Below are positions 15,573 to 23,419 of a stretch of DNA of 64,000 nt, piece after piece. A model generated the notes under the pieces. The model was not told the DNA's origin and did no database searches. It worked only from the letters and a program-made list of their open reading frames with translations. The DNA comes from Jiangella muralis (lineage in GTDB: Bacteria; Actinomycetota; Actinomycetes; Jiangellales; Jiangellaceae): positions 38,166 through 102,165 of the forward strand of contig NZ_KQ434751.1 in the NCBI RefSeq assembly GCF_001270745.1, in the 5' to 3' direction. The position numbers and the translations under genes were made by a program. Every line of letters starts with the position of its first letter. Position 1 is the stretch's first letter.

Positions 15573-16772
15573 TCACCGGACCGTCGTCCGGGCGTCGTCC
15601 GACACGGTGGCCAGGCGGCGCCGGCGCCTGGGCCGGCCGAACGCCGCCGGGTGCTTGGTTCCCTGCAGCGCCCCCCATTGGATGCCCGCCTTGATCCGCA
15701 CGGCCTTCCGGCCGCGCACGAACGTCGGCCTGGCCTGCGCGGCGCCGTCGATCAGCTGCAGGATCCCGTCGCGCCGTCCGAGGCTGATGGCGTTGTACCA
15801 GTAGACGAGCTTGACGTTCGCGATCTCGCGGCCGGTCAGGCGTCCCACGATCGCCTCGATGGCCTGCCGGCCGGTGAAGCCGGCCGAACCGCAGTTCATC
15901 GGCAGCTGCCGGCCGTTCTCGCCGATGATGTGGACGCTGTCGCCGACGGCGTAGACGTCCGGGTGCGAGACCGACCGCATGGTGCGATCGACGACGATCT
16001 GACCGTTCTCGGTGACCTCCAGGCCGCTCGCGGCGGCGATGGGGCTGACGGCGAACCCGGCCGTCCACACCGTCGCGTCGGACGCCAGGACGGTGCCGTC
16101 GGCGCACCGCACCCGCGTGGCCTCGACGGCTTCGACGCCGGTGTGCTCCAGCACGGTGATGCCCAGCCGGTCGCAGGCCCGGCGCAGGTGGTCGCGGGCG
16201 CCGTCGGAGAGCCGGGCGGCCAGCTCGCCGCGGGCGAGCAGCGACACCGACAACCCGGGCCGGGCCTCGGCGATCTCGGTGGCGGTCTCGATGCCGGTCA
16301 GCCCGTCGCCGACGACCAGCACCGTGCCGCCGTCGCCCCGGGCGTCCAGGCCGTCCAGGTGCTCGCGCAGCCGCAGCGCGGACGGCCGGCCGGCGACGTC
16401 GAAGGCGTGCTCGGCCACCCCGGGCACGATGTGGCCGGCGACGTGGCTGCCCAGCGCGTACACCAGCGTGTCGTAGCCGACCTCGCCACCGCCGTCGGCG
16501 TCGGCCACCGCGACGACCCGGCGCTCGGGGTCGACGGCGGTGACCCGGGCCAGCCGCAGCTGGATCTGCGTGCCCGCGAAGACCTCGGTGAGCGGCGGGG
16601 CCGGGACCTCCCGGCCGGCTGCGAGCTGGTTCAGCCGCTGCCGCTGGACGAAGTCCGGCGCGGCGTTGACCACGGTGATCTCGGTGTCCGCCGGGGACAG
16701 CCGGCGGGCCAGGTTCCCGGCCACGTAGGCCCCGGCGTAGCCGGCGCCGAGAACGACGATGCGGTGCTTCAT
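15573..16772 (-). CDS. FAD-dependent pyridine nucleotide-disulfide oxidoreductase (NDH-2-like)
   Basis: 399 residues. The N-terminal dinucleotide fold reads MKHRIVVLGAGYAGAYVAGN (FAD), the second is VLVVGDGLTGIETATEIAEA (NAD(P)H), and DVYAVGDSVHI is the third FAD-binding motif. It resembles type II NADH dehydrogenases but lacks an obvious C-terminal membrane anchor. ATG 16772 has AGGAG just upstream. It is first in a two-gene operon with the ECF41 sigma factor and is its likely target; a candidate ECF41 promoter lies at 16814-16840. The physiological electron acceptor is unknown. Confidence 0.88.
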   Translation of the reverse strand: MKHRIVVLGAGYAGAYVAGNLARRLSPADTEITVVNAAPDFVQRQRLNQLAAGREVPAPPLTEVFAGTQIQLRLARVTAVDPERRVVAVADADGGGEVGYDTLVYALGSHVAGHIVPGVAEHAFDVAGRPSALRLREHLDGLDARGDGGTVLVVGDGLTGIETATEIAEARPGLSVSLLARGELAARLSDGARDHLRRACDRLGITVLEHTGVEAVEATRVRCADGTVLASDATVWTAGFAVSPIAAASGLEVTENGQIVVDRTMRSVSHPDVYAVGDSVHIIGENGRQLPMNCGSAGFTGRQAIEAIVGRLTGREIANVKLVYWYNAISLGRRDGILQLIDGAAQARPTFVRGRKAVRIKAGIQWGALQGTKHPAAFGRPRRRRRLATVSDDARTTVR

Positions 16773-16813
16773 GTGTGCTGCTCCTGTCGGTCCGTTCTGC
16801 TCGTCGTGAGTTG

Positions 16814-16840
16814 AACGGGACAGCCCTCCGATTCCTGACA
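16814..16840 (-). promoter_or_regulatory. Candidate ECF41-dependent promoter
   Basis: On the minus strand TGTCAGG (16840-16834) is separated by 16 bases from CGTT (16817-16814), close to the ECF41 consensus TGTCACA-N16-CGTC as I recall it. It lies about 40 bp upstream of the oxidoreductase start and would make the operon self-activating. Two bases of the -35 and one of the -10 differ from that consensus. Confidence 0.4.
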
Positions 16841-16933
16841 GGAACCGCATGACACAGGTCACAGTCGATCTCGTGCTCGTGCCCCGGCCCGGGCTCGGCG
16901 GGTGGGGAGTTGTCGGCGCGGGGGGTGACCAGG

Positions 16934-16959
16934 GCGCCAACAGTTGGCGCTGGCGTCAA
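16934..16959. promoter_or_regulatory. Overlapping palindromes built from TTGRCGC half-sites
   Basis: A perfect palindrome GCGCCAAC-A-GTTGGCGC (16934-16950) overlaps a second dyad TTGGCGCTGGCGTCAA (16944-16959). The gap 16773-17120 between the oxidoreductase and the small membrane gene holds these sites and the candidate ECF41 promoter, and no other gene I can support. A related array lies at 61544-61577. The regulator is unknown. Confidence 0.5.
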
Positions 16960-17120
16960 CACGCCGGATCGTGATCGGGCGGGCGGGGGATGACGTACCG
17001 CGACACAACCGGACGAACCCCCGGGCGCCGTCCCTCAATGTGAGACTTCCGCTTGCGCGTTCCCGGGCGGTCGGGACGATCATGGAGCCAGCGTTGTCCC
17101 CACCACTGCAGGGAGTGGCG

Positions 17121-17258
17121 ATGGGTCAGAAGCTGGCTAAGAGGTTCATGGTCGCGTTCGGACTAGGGCTGTTGCTGGCCCTGATCTTCGACCATTCCGC
17201 GGCGGGCTTCGCCGTGGGGTTCGCCATCGTCTACGGGGCCGGCCTGGCCGCCGAATAA
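17121..17258 (+). CDS. Small membrane protein, 45 residues
   Basis: MGQKLAKRF followed by two short hydrophobic stretches (FMVAFGLGLLLALIF and AAGFAVGFAIVYGAGLAA) around DHS. ATG 17121 is preceded by GGGAG at suitable spacing, which favours this start over longer frames. It is not recognised beyond being a short, probably hairpin, inner-membrane protein. It lies immediately before the operator-bearing promoter at 17286-17325 and downstream of the 16934-16959 palindromes, which may control it. Confidence 0.6.
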   Translation: MGQKLAKRFMVAFGLGLLLALIFDHSAAGFAVGFAIVYGAGLAAE

Positions 17259-17285
17259 CCGCCCGTTTCAGCGCAAGTTCCCGTC

Positions 17286-17325
17286 TTGACATCATCCTGC
17301 TCCGACAAATACGGTCTAGACCGTA
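17286..17325 (+). promoter_or_regulatory. Promoter and operator copy B (perfect palindrome)
   Basis: TTGACA (17286-17291), 18 bases, TACGGT (17310-17315). The perfect 16-bp palindrome TACGGTCTAGACCGTA (17310-17325) covers the -10. It is the most symmetrical member of the six-site family and serves the epimerase/aldolase operon. Confidence 0.8.
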
Positions 17326-17348
17326 AGTACGGATGATGGAGGGTGCGG

Positions 17349-18365
17349 GTGCGGAGCATCGACGAGCTCGACGAGCGGTTGTCGCGGCCACGGGCGGGCC
17401 TGGTGGCGGATCTGCGCCGGCTCGACGGCGATGTGGTGGTGTTGGGGGCGAGCGGCAAGCTGGGTGTGAGCTTGGTGCGGCTGGCGGTGCGGGGCATCGA
17501 GGAGGCCGGTACCGGTGCCCGGGTGTTCGCGGTGTCGCGTTACGGCGGTGCGGGCGCGCGTGAGGCGATGGAGGCGACCGGCGCTGAGGTGGTCGCGGCC
17601 GACATCGCCGACGACGACCAACTGGCGGGGTTGCCGGATGCGGCGAACGTCGTCTACCTGGTGGGCGCGAAGTTCGGCACCGAGGGCAATCAGGCCGGCA
17701 CCTGGGAGACCAACGTGTACCTGCCGGGGCGGGTGGCGCGGCGGTATGCGGGCAGCCGCGTCAGCGCGTTGTCTACCGGCAACGTGTACCCGCTGACCGG
17801 TGTCGGCAGTGGCGGCGCGACGGAGGAGACGCTGCCGGGCCCGATCGGCGAGTACGCGATGTCCTGCCTGGGCCGCGAGCGGGTCCTGCAGGCCGCGTCG
17901 CAGCGTGACGGCACCCCGATGGCGATCATCCGGCTCAACTACGCCGTCGAGATGCGCTACGGGGTGCTGATCGATCTGGCGCAGACGATCGACGCGGGCG
18001 AGCCGGTCGACGTGACGATGGGCAGCCTGAACCTGGTCTGGCAGGGCTACGCGAACGAGGTGACGCTGCGGGCGCTGCTGCACGCGTCGACGCCGCCGCT
18101 GCTGCTGAACCTGACCGGCCCGGAGACGCTGGGGGTGCGGCGCCTGGCCACCGACCTGGCGGCCGCGCTGGACCGGCCGGTGGAGTTCACCGGTGAGGAG
18201 GCGTCGACGGCGCTGCTGAGCAACGCGCAGCGTTGTCACGCGCTGTTCGGCTACCCGGATGTGACGGTGCCGGAGTTGGTCGAGGCGAGCGCGCACTGGG
18301 TGCGTGCGGGGTTGCCGACCTTGGGGAAGCCGACCAAGTTCCAGCGACGGGACGGGAAGTTCTGA
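17349..18365 (+). CDS. NAD-dependent epimerase/dehydratase family protein, altered YxxxK
   Basis: 338 residues with an extended short-chain dehydrogenase fold: VVVLGASGKLG binds the dinucleotide, LSTGNVYPLTG supplies the Ser/Thr region, but the catalytic YxxxK reads YAMSC, so the lysine is replaced. It may still bind NAD(P) with a different mechanism. I start at GTG 17349 because GGAGG (17338-17342) is six bases upstream; the GTG at 17343 abuts that site. Its stop overlaps the aldolase start by one base (TGATG). It is expressed from the promoter with operator B. It probably acts on the same sugar-like intermediate as the aldolase; this is inferred. Confidence 0.8.
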   Translation: MRSIDELDERLSRPRAGLVADLRRLDGDVVVLGASGKLGVSLVRLAVRGIEEAGTGARVFAVSRYGGAGAREAMEATGAEVVAADIADDDQLAGLPDAANVVYLVGAKFGTEGNQAGTWETNVYLPGRVARRYAGSRVSALSTGNVYPLTGVGSGGATEETLPGPIGEYAMSCLGRERVLQAASQRDGTPMAIIRLNYAVEMRYGVLIDLAQTIDAGEPVDVTMGSLNLVWQGYANEVTLRALLHASTPPLLLNLTGPETLGVRRLATDLAAALDRPVEFTGEEASTALLSNAQRCHALFGYPDVTVPELVEASAHWVRAGLPTLGKPTKFQRRDGKF

Positions 18366-19399
18366 TGGCGGCGCTGGACCGGTTCCTGGCCGGTGGTGTG
18401 ATCCCGGCGCACCCGCTTGCCCTGGACGAGGACCGCAAGCTGGACGAACGGCGGCAGCGGGCGTTGTCGCGGTACTACGTCGAGGCCGGCGCGACCGGTC
18501 TGGCGGTGGCGGTGCACACCACGCAGTTCGCGGTGCACGAGCCGGGCCGCGGGCTGCTGGCGCCGGTGCTGGAGCTGGCCGCCGAGACCGCCGCGGAGTA
18601 CCCCGAGCAGGCGCCGGTGCTGGTCACCGGGATCGTCGGGCCGGCGGAGCAGGCGGTCGCCGAGGCCGAGTTGGCCCGTGACCTGGGCTACGACCTCGCG
18701 CTGCTGACCCCGTACGGCACCGGCGACGCGTCGGAGGACGAGCTGCTGGACCGGGCCCGCGCGGTCGGCGAGGTGATCCCGGTGATCGGGTTCTACCTGC
18801 AGCCGGCGGTCGGCGGGCGGGTGCTGGGGCGGGAGTTCTGGCGGCGGCTGGCCGAACAGCCCACCGTCGCCGGGGTGAAGGTCGCGCCGTTCGACCGGTA
18901 CGCCACCCTCGAGGTGGTGCACGGGCTGGCCGCGTCCGGGCGGGCCGGTGACATCGCGCTCTACACGGGCAACGACGACCACATCGTGATGGACCTGCTG
19001 ACCGGCTACGACGTCGGCGGGCAGCGGATCGAGGTGGTCGGCGGGCTGCTCGGGCAGTGGGCGGTGTGGGTGCGCGGCGCGGTCGACATCCTCGCCACGG
19101 CCCGGAAGGCGCGGGCCGGTGACGACGCGGCGCTGCGTGAGCTGCTGGCGGTGAACCCGGCCCTCACCGACGCCAACGCCGCGATCTTCGACGCCGCGCA
19201 CGCCTTCCACGGCTGCGTGCCCGGCATCCACGAGGTGCTGCGCCGCCAGGGCCTGCTGGCCGGGCTCTGGTGCCTGGACGAGACCGAGGTGCTCTCACCC
19301 GGCCAGCTCGACGAGATCGACCGCATCTGGGCGGCCTACCCCGGCCTGCGCGACGACACCTTCATCGCCGAACGGCTGGACCACTGGCTCCGAGCGTGA
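18365..19399 (+). CDS. Dihydrodipicolinate synthase family aldolase
   Basis: 344 residues, a DapA/NanA-type TIM barrel. The Schiff-base lysine is in VAGVKVAPFDRY; the GxT/S substrate-carboxylate motif appears as VAVHTTQFAV. Members cleave or form 2-keto acids such as KDG, N-acetylneuraminate or dihydrodipicolinate. The housekeeping dapA normally lies with dapB, so this copy is more likely a catabolic 2-keto-acid aldolase for the cluster. It is translationally coupled to the epimerase (TGATG). A more distant family member lies at 34549. It ends 15 bp from the convergent regulator gene. Confidence 0.85.
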   Translation: MAALDRFLAGGVIPAHPLALDEDRKLDERRQRALSRYYVEAGATGLAVAVHTTQFAVHEPGRGLLAPVLELAAETAAEYPEQAPVLVTGIVGPAEQAVAEAELARDLGYDLALLTPYGTGDASEDELLDRARAVGEVIPVIGFYLQPAVGGRVLGREFWRRLAEQPTVAGVKVAPFDRYATLEVVHGLAASGRAGDIALYTGNDDHIVMDLLTGYDVGGQRIEVVGGLLGQWAVWVRGAVDILATARKARAGDDAALRELLAVNPALTDANAAIFDAAHAFHGCVPGIHEVLRRQGLLAGLWCLDETEVLSPGQLDEIDRIWAAYPGLRDDTFIAERLDHWLRA

Positions 19400-19414
19400 G
19401 CTCCCGGCGAGATG

Positions 19415-20641
19415 TCACAGCGTGATCCGGTACAGCGTCAGCGGCCGCCCGATGGTCCCCGAGTCCAGGCTGCCCGACCGCTCCGCACACCCCGCGAGTT
19501 CCAGTCGCTGCAGGATCCGGCGTGCCGTCCGCAGTTGCACACCGAGTCCGTCGGCGACGTCGCGCGTGGTGAGCGGGCGGTCGGCGGTGGCCGTGGTGAT
19601 CTCGCGGAGGCGGTCCAGCGTGCCGACCGAGAGCCCGACGCGGCTGGCGACGACGGCCCGGCTCTGGTCGGGCTTCGGCGCCTGGGCCGGCGCGACGGTC
19701 TCGAGCAGGATGTCGACGTCGTTGCGCGAGGACACGACGGCGGCGACGTCGCCGTGGCTGCGGGCCCGGGCCAGCGCCCGGCGGGCCAGCCGCTCGGCCT
19801 CGGCGCCGCTGTGCCCGATGCCGAAGCCGATGCGCACGACGTCGTGCCGCTGGCCGAGGCGGTGCAGCAGCGGCAGCGCGGTGAACCCGTGCGAGGCGTC
19901 GTGCAGCGGCCCGCGGGTGGTGACGATCAGCGACAGCGTTTCGGAGTACTGCGACAGCGAGCCGCCCAGCAGCCCCACCTCGCGGGCGAGGTCGTCGAGT
20001 TCGGACGCGGGGGAGACCTCGACCAGGCCGAGCGCGACCTGGGCGTCCTCCTGGATCTGGCTGGTGGCCGAGAGCAGCAGCTGGCGCAGCGCGCCGCGGA
20101 CCGACTGCCGCGACGGCGCCAGCCGGAACACCGGCAGCTCGCTGGCGAGCTGGTCGTGCACCGACGCCAGGCACGTGACGGCGACGGCGCCCTGGTGACG
20201 GGCGGCGTGGCGGCGGTGGAAGGCGGCGAAGTCGGCCGCCGTGGCGCCGGGCCGGTACGGCAGCGCGCGCACCTCGGCGACGGGTACGCCGGCGTCGCGC
20301 AGCGTGCCGTGCACCTGCGCGGGATCGAGGGTGTCGACGGAGAGCCGGGTGACGTCGTGCCCCTCGCGCAGCAGCCGCACCAGCGCCTCCAGCAGCGTCG
20401 ACCCGCTGTAGTCGACGAACGCGGCCGGGCGGGTCAGCGCGTCGTGCGCGAGGGTGTACGGCACGATGCCGGTGAACAGCCAGGCGTCGACGCCGGACGC
20501 GTGCGTCGTCACCATGGCCGACGCGTGCGTCTCGTGGTCGTAGTCGAACCGGTGCACCCGCACCCCGGCCTGTTCTTCGCAGACCGTCGCGACGCTGTCG
20601 ACCAGGTCGTGTGGGCCGACCACGCCGATCGAGGTGTCCAT
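19415..20641 (-). CDS. Regulator with a central cyclase-like domain and C-terminal winged helix
   Basis: 408 residues. I do not recognise a named family. Residues 1-180 look like an alpha/beta sensor beginning SIGVVGPHDLVDSV. The middle has IGFGIGHSGAEAERLARRAL and a later NDVDILLE, resembling degenerate GGDEF/GTP-cyclohydrolase III-like folds. Residues ~340-408 form a winged helix: LTTRDVADGLGVQLRTARRI and LELAGCAERSG. No membrane segment is seen. It is divergent from the second aminotransferase module, with dyad copy F in the 80-bp gap, so it probably controls itself and binds the six-site family. It is the only regulator inside the cluster not better explained by another operator. Confidence 0.65.
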   Translation of the reverse strand: MDTSIGVVGPHDLVDSVATVCEEQAGVRVHRFDYDHETHASAMVTTHASGVDAWLFTGIVPYTLAHDALTRPAAFVDYSGSTLLEALVRLLREGHDVTRLSVDTLDPAQVHGTLRDAGVPVAEVRALPYRPGATAADFAAFHRRHAARHQGAVAVTCLASVHDQLASELPVFRLAPSRQSVRGALRQLLLSATSQIQEDAQVALGLVEVSPASELDDLAREVGLLGGSLSQYSETLSLIVTTRGPLHDASHGFTALPLLHRLGQRHDVVRIGFGIGHSGAEAERLARRALARARSHGDVAAVVSSRNDVDILLETVAPAQAPKPDQSRAVVASRVGLSVGTLDRLREITTATADRPLTTRDVADGLGVQLRTARRILQRLELAGCAERSGSLDSGTIGRPLTLYRITL

Positions 20642-20670
20642 GCGACAACTGTAGCCACCTGGGCCAGATT

Positions 20671-20690
20671 TCGGGCCAGGCCGATACGAT
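20671..20690. promoter_or_regulatory. Operator copy F between regulator and aminotransferase genes
   Basis: The dyad TCGGGCCAGGCCGA (20671-20684) lies directly before TACGAT (20685-20690), a good -10 for the aminotransferase gene; the -35 is weak. It is 30 bp from the regulator ATG at 20641, so it can serve both directions. The -10 position makes the in-frame ATG 20689 an unlikely start for the aminotransferase. Confidence 0.7.
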
Positions 20691-20721
20691 GAACGTCATT
20701 CGACAGGAAGCAGGCGAGGCT

Positions 20722-21954
20722 GTGGGAACGCTGGCCATCGACGGCGGCACGCCGGTGCGCACCGGGCGGCCGTTGCCGTCGGCCCTGGAGGCGAGCGGGC
20801 GCACCATCGGCCCGGAGGAGGAGGCCGCCGTCCTGCGGGTGCTGCGCAGCGGCATGCTGGCCAGCGTCTGGGGCACCGAGGTGAACGCGCTGACCGAGGA
20901 GTTCGCCGCGCTGATCGGCACCCGGTACGCGGTGGCCTGCAGCAGCGGCACCGCGGCGGTGCACCTGGCCGTCGCGGCCGTCGACCCGGAGCCCGGCGAC
21001 GAGATCATCGTCCCGCCGATCTCCGACATGGGCTCGGTCGCCCCGATCATCGCGCAGAACGCGGTGCCGGTGTTCGCCGACGTCGACCCGCTCACCGGCA
21101 ACCTCGACCCCGACGCCGTCGAGGCGCTGATCGGGCCGCGCACCCGCGCCGTCATCGCCGTCCACCTGTTCGGCAAGCCGGCCCCGGTGGCGCGGCTGCG
21201 CGAGCTGACCGACCGCGCCGGCATCATGCTGATCGAGGACTGCGCGCAGGCCTACCTCGCGCCCGTGCGCCCCGGCGGGCCGCTGACCGGCACCGTCGGC
21301 CAGCTGGGCTGCTTCAGCCTGCAGCAGTACAAGCACATCACCGCGGGCGACGGCGGCCTGGTCACCACCGACGACCCGGACCTCGCGCTGCGGCTGCGCC
21401 GGTTCGCCGACAAGGGCTGGCCGCGCGAGACGGGGGAGCGGGCCTACCTGTCGTACGCGCTGAACTACCGGATGACGGAGCTGGTCGGCGCGGTCGCCCG
21501 CGAGCAGCTGCGCAAGCTGCCCGCCGTCGTCGAGCGGCGCCGGGCGACGGCGGCGGCGTTCGCGGGCCGGGTGGCCGGGCTGCCCGGACTGGGGCTGGCG
21601 CCGGACGACGGCGACCACGTGTACTGGTACTACCCGTTGCTGGTCGACGGCCTGGACGAGGCCGGGCTGCAGCGCTACGCGGCGGCGCTGACGGCCGAGG
21701 GCGTGCCGTCGCTGGCCGGCTACCTGGCCCGGCCGCTCTACGCCGAGCCGGTGCTGCGCAAGCCGCTCACCTACGGCTCGTCCGGCTTCCCGCTGACCGG
21801 CCGCGACTACCCGGACGGCCTGTGCCCGGTGGCCGAGGACCTCGTCTACCGGCGCCTGGTCGTGGTGCCGTGGAACGAGAACTTCACCGCGGCCGACGTC
21901 GACGACATCGTCGACGCCGTCGCCAAGGTGCACACGGCGGTGGCGGCGTCGTGA
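20722..21954 (+). CDS. DegT/DnrJ/EryC1/StrS family aminotransferase, second copy
   Basis: 410 residues, opening MGTLAIDGGTPVRTG in parallel with the paralogue at 13401. PLP lysine in SLQQYKHITAGDGG; the cofactor-aspartate region is LIEDCAQAYLA. GTG 20722 is preferred over ATG 20689 because it matches the paralogue's first residues and lies downstream of the inferred transcription start. The C-terminal half differs clearly from the first copy, so the two probably use different substrates or positions. It heads an operon with two amidohydrolase-fold proteins, all joined by GTGA overlaps, and is divergent from the presumed regulator. Confidence 0.88.
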   Translation: MGTLAIDGGTPVRTGRPLPSALEASGRTIGPEEEAAVLRVLRSGMLASVWGTEVNALTEEFAALIGTRYAVACSSGTAAVHLAVAAVDPEPGDEIIVPPISDMGSVAPIIAQNAVPVFADVDPLTGNLDPDAVEALIGPRTRAVIAVHLFGKPAPVARLRELTDRAGIMLIEDCAQAYLAPVRPGGPLTGTVGQLGCFSLQQYKHITAGDGGLVTTDDPDLALRLRRFADKGWPRETGERAYLSYALNYRMTELVGAVAREQLRKLPAVVERRRATAAAFAGRVAGLPGLGLAPDDGDHVYWYYPLLVDGLDEAGLQRYAAALTAEGVPSLAGYLARPLYAEPVLRKPLTYGSSGFPLTGRDYPDGLCPVAEDLVYRRLVVVPWNENFTAADVDDIVDAVAKVHTAVAAS

Positions 21955-22655
21955 TCCTGGACGGCGACCTGCTGGTCGGGCGCGACCTCGCGACCGGCGA
22001 CCGGCTCACCGGCCCGGCGCTGGCGGCGTCGCTGGGCCCGCTGGGCATCGGCGGCGGGCTGGTGACGTCGCTGCGCGCGCTGCTGTTCGACGCGCCGAGC
22101 GGCAACGACGAGGCCCGCGCGGCCGCCGCGGCGCACGGCTGGCACACGGCGTTCGGGGTCGACCTGCGCGACCCGCTGACGGCGCTGGCGGAGGTGGAGC
22201 GGGCGGCGCGGCTGGGCGTGCGCGCGGTGCGGCTGGCGCCGGACCGGCAGGGCGTCCCGGCGACGGCGCCCGGCCTGCGCGCGGTGGCCCGGGCCGTGGC
22301 CGCGGCCGGCCTCGTACTGCTGGTCGAGGGCGACGTCCGGGTCGTCGGGCCGGCGCTGGCCGGGCTCGGCGTCCGCGCGGTCTTCGTCGACGCGCACTTC
22401 TACCACCTGGGCGACTTCGTGCTGCTGGCCCGCGACGAGCCCGGCTTCCACGCGTCGACCCGGCTGCTCGGCGACGTCGACGGCTGGGAGCTGCTGGCCG
22501 CGGACGCCGGCGCCGAGCGGCTGGTGTTCGGCAGCCGGCCCGGCTGGTTCGAGGCGGCCGCCGTCGTCGACCGGCTGGCGGCCAGCGGCCTGACGCCGCC
22601 GGAGCGCGAGCTGGTGACCGGCGGGAACCTGCGGCGGCTGCTGGAGGCGGCGTGA
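21951..22655 (+). CDS. Amidohydrolase-fold protein lacking metal ligands, second copy
   Basis: 234 residues. It has the length and late FGSRPGW block of the amidohydrolase-2 group but no DxHxH motif at the N-terminus (MILDGDLLVG) and no terminal aspartate in the FGS region. It matches the degenerate protein at 11906 in size, position beside an intact partner and loss of metal ligands. GTG 21951 overlaps the aminotransferase stop, and its own stop overlaps the next GTG. This supports an obligate partner or structural subunit, not a dying gene; the function is inferred. Confidence 0.6.
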   Translation: MILDGDLLVGRDLATGDRLTGPALAASLGPLGIGGGLVTSLRALLFDAPSGNDEARAAAAAHGWHTAFGVDLRDPLTALAEVERAARLGVRAVRLAPDRQGVPATAPGLRAVARAVAAAGLVLLVEGDVRVVGPALAGLGVRAVFVDAHFYHLGDFVLLARDEPGFHASTRLLGDVDGWELLAADAGAERLVFGSRPGWFEAAAVVDRLAASGLTPPERELVTGGNLRRLLEAA

Positions 22656-23419
22656 TCATCGACGTGCACGGCCACTGGGGCCCGTGGTTCTTCAGCACCG
22701 ACGTCGGCGACGCGGCGGTCAACCTGCGGGTGATGGACGACTGCGGCATCGACCTGCAGCTGGTGTCGGCGGTCGAGGCGGTGGTGTACGACCCGCTGAC
22801 CGGCAACCCGGCACTGCTGCCCGTCCTGCGCGAGCACCCGCGGCTGCGCGGCCTGCTGGTCGTCGACCCGCGCGAGCTGGACGTCGCCGCGGCGCAGCTC
22901 GCGCAGCTGCTGCCGACCGGGCTGTTCTCGGGCGCGAAGATCCACACCCAGTACGCCCGGTCGCCCGGCGGCTCGGCCGCCATGGCCGACGCGCTGCGGC
23001 TGCTGGCCGAGCACGACCTACCGGCGCTCGTGCACACGTGGGGCGACGAGATCGTCGGTCTCGCCGACGTCGTCGCCCGGGTCGACGGCGCCCGCGTCGT
23101 GGCCGCCCACCTCGGCGGGCCGGACTGGCGGCTGACGCCGTCGGCGGCCGCGCGGACCGACCGCATCTGGTTCGAGCCGTGCTGGTCGACGCCCGCGCCC
23201 GGCCGCATCCGGTGGGTGCTGGACCGCGTCGGGCCGGAGCGGCTGATGTTCGGCAGCGACGCCACGCTCATCCACCCGGCCGTCACGCTGGGCGCCATCC
23301 GGGCGGCGGAGCTCAGCGCCGCCGAGGAGGAGCTGGTGATGTGGCGCAACGCGGCCGAGGTGTTCGGCCTGGACACCGGCGGGTCAGCGGCCGATGCCGT
23401 CGAGCAGCGTGGTCAGTAG
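22652..23419 (+). CDS. Amidohydrolase family 2 metal-dependent hydrolase, second copy
   Basis: 255 residues with the intact DVHGHWGPW first motif, LVHTWGDE, VAAHLGGPDW and the terminal FGSDATLIHP. It is the active-type partner of the preceding degenerate protein and a paralogue of 12625-13404. It probably hydrolyses a lactone or amide, or decarboxylates an acid intermediate, in the cytoplasm. The 3' 36 bp overlap the convergent TetR gene. Confidence 0.82.
   Translation: MIIDVHGHWGPWFFSTDVGDAAVNLRVMDDCGIDLQLVSAVEAVVYDPLTGNPALLPVLREHPRLRGLLVVDPRELDVAAAQLAQLLPTGLFSGAKIHTQYARSPGGSAAMADALRLLAEHDLPALVHTWGDEIVGLADVVARVDGARVVAAHLGGPDWRLTPSAAARTDRIWFEPCWSTPAPGRIRWVLDRVGPERLMFGSDATLIHPAVTLGAIRAAELSAAEEELVMWRNAAEVFGLDTGGSAADAVEQRGQ

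Noticed and set aside
13401..21954. AHBA-type (ansamycin) biosynthetic cluster because of two AHBA-synthase-like aminotransferases
   Set aside because: No oxidoreductase/phosphatase/kinase set for aminoshikimate synthesis and no polyketide synthase are present; the general DegT/StrS family call is safer.
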